From Larix kaempferi (Eukaryota > Streptophyta > Pinopsida > Pinales > Pinaceae), in the NCBI GenBank assembly GCA_027924585.1, contig BSBM01000592.1, positions 6,616,001 to 6,680,000 of the forward strand: a stretch of DNA of 64,000 bases, read 5' to 3'. Positions 59,214-64,000 of the stretch are shown piece after piece. The translations under genes and the position numbers were made by a program. Numbering within the stretch: the stretch's first letter is position 1; each line of letters starts with the position of its first letter. Under the pieces are notes generated by a model. The model made no database searches, was not told the DNA's origin, and saw nothing but the letters and a program-made list of their open reading frames with translations.

Positions 59214-61249
59214 GATCTAATGCATCCTCCTTTCTCTTATTGTGTAACATTTGCAAATCCTTCAACCATATCCAAAATTGTTCTTAATAGGGATAAATAT
59301 TTTTCCACCTCTCTTATATAAATAGTGGTAATAGAAGAATTTTACTCTCTGATGCATGAGATAACTAATTTTTCAGAAGATAGCGAATTATGAGGAATAT
59401 TATGTCGTCTTCTCTAGGTGGGACTCATTGTGTTTACAAAATGCCTTAGCTAGGCTTGTACAACAATACATGAGACTACAAGACATCATTACACATTATA
59501 ACAATCGCGACATGGATAAATTAATTTTCAACCTACCAAGGAAAATTTTAAGGATCCATCATTTCTTACTGTGTGGAAAACTTGGCGAATCTTACTAATT
59601 CTAAAATTTGCCACCATAAAATGTTTGACGATTTATTTTTTAAAATATTCAAATTTCTAAGAACTTTATGTAGTTTTTGGACAATATGGGTGATTTTGAG
59701 AGGAAAAAAATTTATCCCATGGAATTTGGGCGAATCATCTTTGAAAAAAAGGGAAATTGGCGAATCTTTTTTGCGAAAAAAAGGGTCAAACAATAGCCCA
59801 TGGACTAAATTTTGCCCCTAAAATTTTCCTTGCAATCTACATTTTGACATGACATTGATATATATTTATTATTATTATTATTATTAAATATAAAAAAAAA
59901 AATATTTCAAGCAACCTTCCATTATTGTTTCAACTATGCTTTTGAGTAAAATTAATTCCAACCTTCATTTCAACATATATATCAACCTACATTCATTTTG
60001 ACCTATATAGTGGCCATAATTTCGAGTTTCAAGCAAAATTTCATGTGAAACTTAGAACAAAATGTAAGTCAAAAATAGATTTTGATGTACTTTTTTTGTA
60101 AGTTATTTATGTTGGGATATGTAGGCACTTAGGGGTTAGTTAAATTCAACTTGGAATAATGCTTATTTAGATAAAGTGTGTTCCTTTAGTGTGTGTTTGT
60201 ATCTAACTAATTCAACAATAATAACTATGTTAAAAATAACGAGAAAGTGATCCAAGAATTCAACTTTTCGTACCTACTAACAACACTTGATTTGTGTCTT
60301 AACATCTAATTGGCCCATGATATCTATATAAATGGCATGGAGGGTCATTTTTTGATGATCAACTGTGAGAGATACTTATATAAACTATTTTATTTTTCAT
60401 TAATATGTTTTCGGTGGGTGCATTGATTGGGGTCGTGGACTGTTTCCCTCTTCAAGGGCTTTAACCATGTATATGTTGGTGTACTTTTTTTAAATGTTTC
60501 TAAGAGTAGTTGTATTAAGGTGTTCAACCTATGTGGATATACCTTGTTTATCGAACATAGTATCTAAGCTCCTACAAATACATGCTCTCGTTGTCGGTTG
60601 AGACCTTGAATATGTGTTTTCATGCAACAAAGAAATTATGGATTTTGTTGTTTTTGAGAATTTTATGGGTTGTGTGAACTACTCTAGTACATTTGGAGCA
60701 TCATTTCAACTTGGAAACCCTTTTTCCCTAGGTCCAATCATTTATATCATATTCGGAGGTATACAAATGTATTTGAAGTTTTTTTTAATCTTTGTCATAT
60801 TGTTTTAATATATCATTCAATTTTCGTTGTTTTTATTTCTAGTTTGTTCCCTTTCTAATTTGCATATGCTCTTTTCCCTATTCCTTTGTGTGATATCAAC
60901 CAAATCAAAAACAAAGAGAAAAACGTTTTTTAATTTACACATACTTCTTTCCTTGTGCCTTGAACGATCTTAGTAAATCATAAATAAAGAAGAAAATTTT
61001 TATTTTCCAGGTAGACTAACGAAATTCCAATAGTGTCCATATAAGGCTCTAAAATTATTTTGGAATTATTTTCATGTTTTTATTTGTAGTGGTGTTTGAA
61101 GTTGTTTGTAGGCAAAAACATGGGTTTTTGAGGTAGGCACACACTTCAAGGAGGCCGGGAATTTAAATAGGAAAAAAAGAAAAAGAAAAAGCCTCATTTC
61201 TCTTTTCTACCATTTGTTATATATTTTGTAATAGTTCACATGATTGTAA

Positions 61250-61441
61250 GTTACTTTATTAAAATATAAGTATGAGTTCATTTTTTTTCTTTTTGTAAGC
61301 TCATTTTTTGAAAAAGTGCATTCAATTTTAGTTATAAAATAACAAGTTACTTTATTAAAATATAAGTATGAGTTCATGTCTTTCTTTTTGTGAGCTCCTT
61401 TTTTGAAAAAGTGCATGCAATTTTAGTTATAAAATAACTTT
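61250..61441. repeat. 96-bp tandem duplication, unit 2 only
   Basis: GTTACTTTATTAAAATATAA starts at 61250 and again at 61346. Unit 1 (53862-53955) has a single copy. Confidence 0.85.
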
Positions 61442-61863
61442 ATTGTAAAATGTATAACTTAAATTATAAAAGTGAATCACTCATAATTATTGTTCCTTTT
61501 TAATTTACTTTTTGCATGAAACTTTAAGTTATAAAGTAATTTATTGTAAAAGTTATTCTCACTAATTTGATAAAAGTGAGACTTGTTTAAGTTACTAAAG
61601 TAACTTGTTAACTTATTTGTAAAATTCAACTTATAGCAGAAGTTATAGGAGGAGGAGACATTATTTTTATCTTACAATCCAACAATTTCAATCTGGCCCC
61701 ATCACCACATGGGCCAACATCCACTTGATACATGGCACCTGTGTTATTTTTTATGCATTTCTTCACGCATGCATAACTTTATCATCCAGAATATGTTTTC
61801 AAGTTCTTTCCATTTGAACAGTCAGTTTATGATTTTGAAGTCATCTTACCTACATCTTGTAAT

Positions 61864-64000
61864 ATGACAAGTCCAAGTGAAATCTTACTAACTAGTCTAA
61901 CTACTCCTCATGGACATATCATATAGAGGATTTACTACAAAGTAAGGGACTTTACCAAGTTACCTTGGGAGTAGAAGTTGCCCCCCTTGATGCATTAAAG
62001 ATAGCCAATTCAGAGAATAAAAATGAACTAACATGTGGTTTCATAGGGATCTTAATATCTAATGTGGCAATTCCAAGTGAAATATTACTAATTAGTACTA
62101 ACTAATTCTCATGGAAATCCAATATAAAGGATTTACTACGAAGTAAGGGACTTTACTAGGTTACCTTGGGAACAGAAGTTGTCCCCCTTAATAAATTAAA
62201 GATAGCCAATTGGGATAGTGAAAATGAATCAACATGTGGATCGATAGGGATGCCAATATCTAGTAATCTACAGTTTCACCTTCAAGGAATTGAGACCCCA
62301 AATGTAGCTTGAAAAAAGCTAAAAATCGTGTTTGGTAAACATAATGAGATTTGAGGCCACTTACTCAAAAACCACTTAAAGGATTTAAATCCTGGTGATT
62401 TCTCTTGCATTGAGAATTTTCTATATAAGTTTAAAATACATAAACTTTTACTTGTAGAATATAAGATAAATAAGGAATTTAACAAACTGATATATGCTAT
62501 TATTGTTAAGCTTGGCATTGTCTATTATGTTTTTGTATAGTCTTTTAACACCACTAGAGAAGCACTTATTAGTCAAGGGGCTACTTACAAAATTCCCTCC
62601 TTTGAAGCATTTCGAGATTCTTTATTAGAGAGCAAGGTAAGATTTTGCACCTTGGACTGATCAACACTAAGGTACATCTAACAAAGTCTCAGTAGTATAA
62701 TAGAAGAAAGCTCACAGGCATTCAATGATGCAACATCCTTGCAACAACAAGCAAAACAAGGGTTCCAAAGCCTCTTAACCATCTCCTACTCCCAATGGTG
62801 ATAAAGGTACTAAATTGAAAGGCAAGAAGGCAAATAAATATTCTCATTTTTGTGGGTGAGATGGTCATATGGATTCTAAACGTTTCAATAAGATGGAATC
62901 CTTAAAATAAATAATAAATAAGAATAACATCAATCTTGATCGTTCTTCTTCTAACACTTTGTCTCATGGACATGCATTTTATGCTTCTAGTTTTTCTTTC
63001 AATGTAACATCTACTTATTTTTCTCATGAGTGGCTCATTGATTCCATAACGTCTTATCATATGGTTAAGGATAATGACATATTTTCTTCTATTAATTAAT
63101 TTAAAAACAAACAAATATTTGTTGGTGATGATAGTTCTTTAAGTGTTTTGGTGTCGGAAATAATTTAGCTAGTGTGAGGGATCGCTTTCCTTGGTTTAAA
63201 GCTTTTTATTCAATCATGATTTGCATGACAATTATTCGTTGTAGAAAATAAAATAAATGCATAGTATTGGTTTGATATAATTATTAACAGAAGCATGCAT
63301 ATTAACATAATACTACATCAAGAATTTATCCTATTACATAACAATAAGCTAATGTTCCATGATACATTATTAAGTTAAAGAAGATTTCCTTTTCTCAATA
63401 ATAATTTAAATAACAATGCAGGTACCAAGGAATTCTATGATATAGGTTCATATTGGACCTCAAAAAGATCACTACATGAGATCCTAGCTTGTCTAATTGG
63501 ATAAACAATACTTATATTGGGTCAACACCCAAATACAACCCTAGCCAGCCTTCAATCTTCTCACCGGCACATCTCTCAATATTCCTTTTCCTTGCCTAAG
63601 AAACTGGCCAATTTTCAAATAAATAGTATTTGAAGTGTTCCATAATCAAAAGTAACAATCGTTTATGTTTTTTCATTATTACAGAATTACAAATGAACTA
63701 ATTACTTTTAACTGTTTACATATTATTCCTTTTTTTCCAAAAACTCTTATTTTATTTATTACATAGGGAAATTTGTACATGGAAACTAGATGATGGCCAT
63801 TTTAATGATGTATTACTTGTTTCGAGTTTTTCATGCAGTTATCAAATCACTCATTCATGTGAATATAAAATAGTGGATTTTTCACCTCACCAACTTGTAA
63901 CTAATAAAGGATTTAAAGGAACCAATGCATGTCTTGGCAATTATAATTGTTGGTGATATTAATGAGTTTTAGATATATGACAACTTTGGGTCACCATCTC
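61864..64000 (+). pseudogene. Ty1/copia gag-protease, unit 2, cut by the window edge
   Basis: Counterpart of 54369-56461. It keeps a gag segment absent from unit 1 (F-N-T-T-R-E-A-L-I-S near 62545) and the same altered protease motif D-S-I-T-S near 63040. Shared breaks with unit 1 (for example the protease motif and the internal gag duplication) show that decay began before the two units diverged. Integrase and RT would lie beyond the window. Confidence 0.82.

Larger units (their letters stand above)
51592..59287 (+). repeat. Copia tandem unit 1
   Basis: From GGGATAAATATTTTTCCACC at 51592 the sequence is repeated from about 59288 onward, through leader and gag, up to the window end (56461 corresponds to 64000). 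The unit is about 7.7 kb. It contains the LTR 3' part, a leader of about 2.5 kb and a gag-pol pseudogene. Confidence 0.88.
59288..64000 (+). repeat. Copia tandem unit 2, truncated by the window end
   Basis: Direct repeat of 51592-56461 with high identity by eye. It starts within LTR sequence about 75 bp after the end of the first copia pol. Differences include the missing SINE, a 96-bp tandem duplication (61250-61441) and a gag segment of 52 bp that unit 1 lacks. Confidence 0.88.

Noticed and set aside
60614-60808. Hydrophobic ORF in the copia leader, possibly a membrane protein
   Set aside because: It is interrupted in the paralogous unit (about 53240-53410), and hydrophobicity is expected from T-rich DNA.

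Overview
This window looks like nuclear intergenic DNA from a large, transposon-rich seed-plant genome. I found no intact host protein gene, rRNA or tRNA gene. Plant-type transposable elements fill most of it: a CACTA transposase, a Ty3/gypsy element, a plant L1-type LINE with an RNase H domain, tRNA-derived SINEs and a Ty1/copia family. The mix and degree of decay suggest a gymnosperm to me, but that is an inference and no species can be named.

Layout. 1-742: decayed unrecognised ORF (minus). 1748-4100: CACTA transposase remnant (minus) with three inferred introns and its central TNP2 core deleted. About 4126-14156: a 5'-truncated Ty3/gypsy element (plus) with gag zinc knuckles, protease, RT, RNase H and integrase, followed by an additional ORF and LTR-like DNA with a TATA box near 14462. 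A 571-bp part of its RT is tandemly triplicated. 15552-16630: candidate non-autonomous CACTA-like element with a 68-bp palindrome-bearing tandem array. 19129-20312: coiled-coil retroelement fragment and a partial LTR, interrupted by a nearly complete LINE (20313-26728). 26730-28400: very AT-rich DNA with one strong foldback.

28575-41414 is a tandem segmental duplication, copy 1 about 6.27 kb and copy 2 about 6.56 kb. Each copy runs from a GC-richer module (P) with ACGT-core motifs, through SINE insertions, to a roughly 340-bp-unit satellite-like array. The copies differ by a 645-bp foldback element present only in copy 2 and by short-homology deletions. A diverged third copy of parts of the unit lies at 46030-47760 and carries its own retroposon insertions. 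49600-50900 is a 5'-truncated fragment of a second LINE.

51232-64000 is a degenerate Ty1/copia family in a head-to-tail arrangement: LTR, leader, gag-pol, partial LTR, leader, gag-pol cut by the window end. One copy holds a SINE that the other lacks.

The elements do not form a working pathway. The interest lies in nested and tandem structure: filled and empty insertion sites between paralogous copies give relative ages, and most nonsense codons in the gypsy element and LINE ORF1 are explained by C-to-T change at CAG, CAA or CGA, as expected from methylated silenced DNA. All element boundaries, identities and codon inferences were read by eye.
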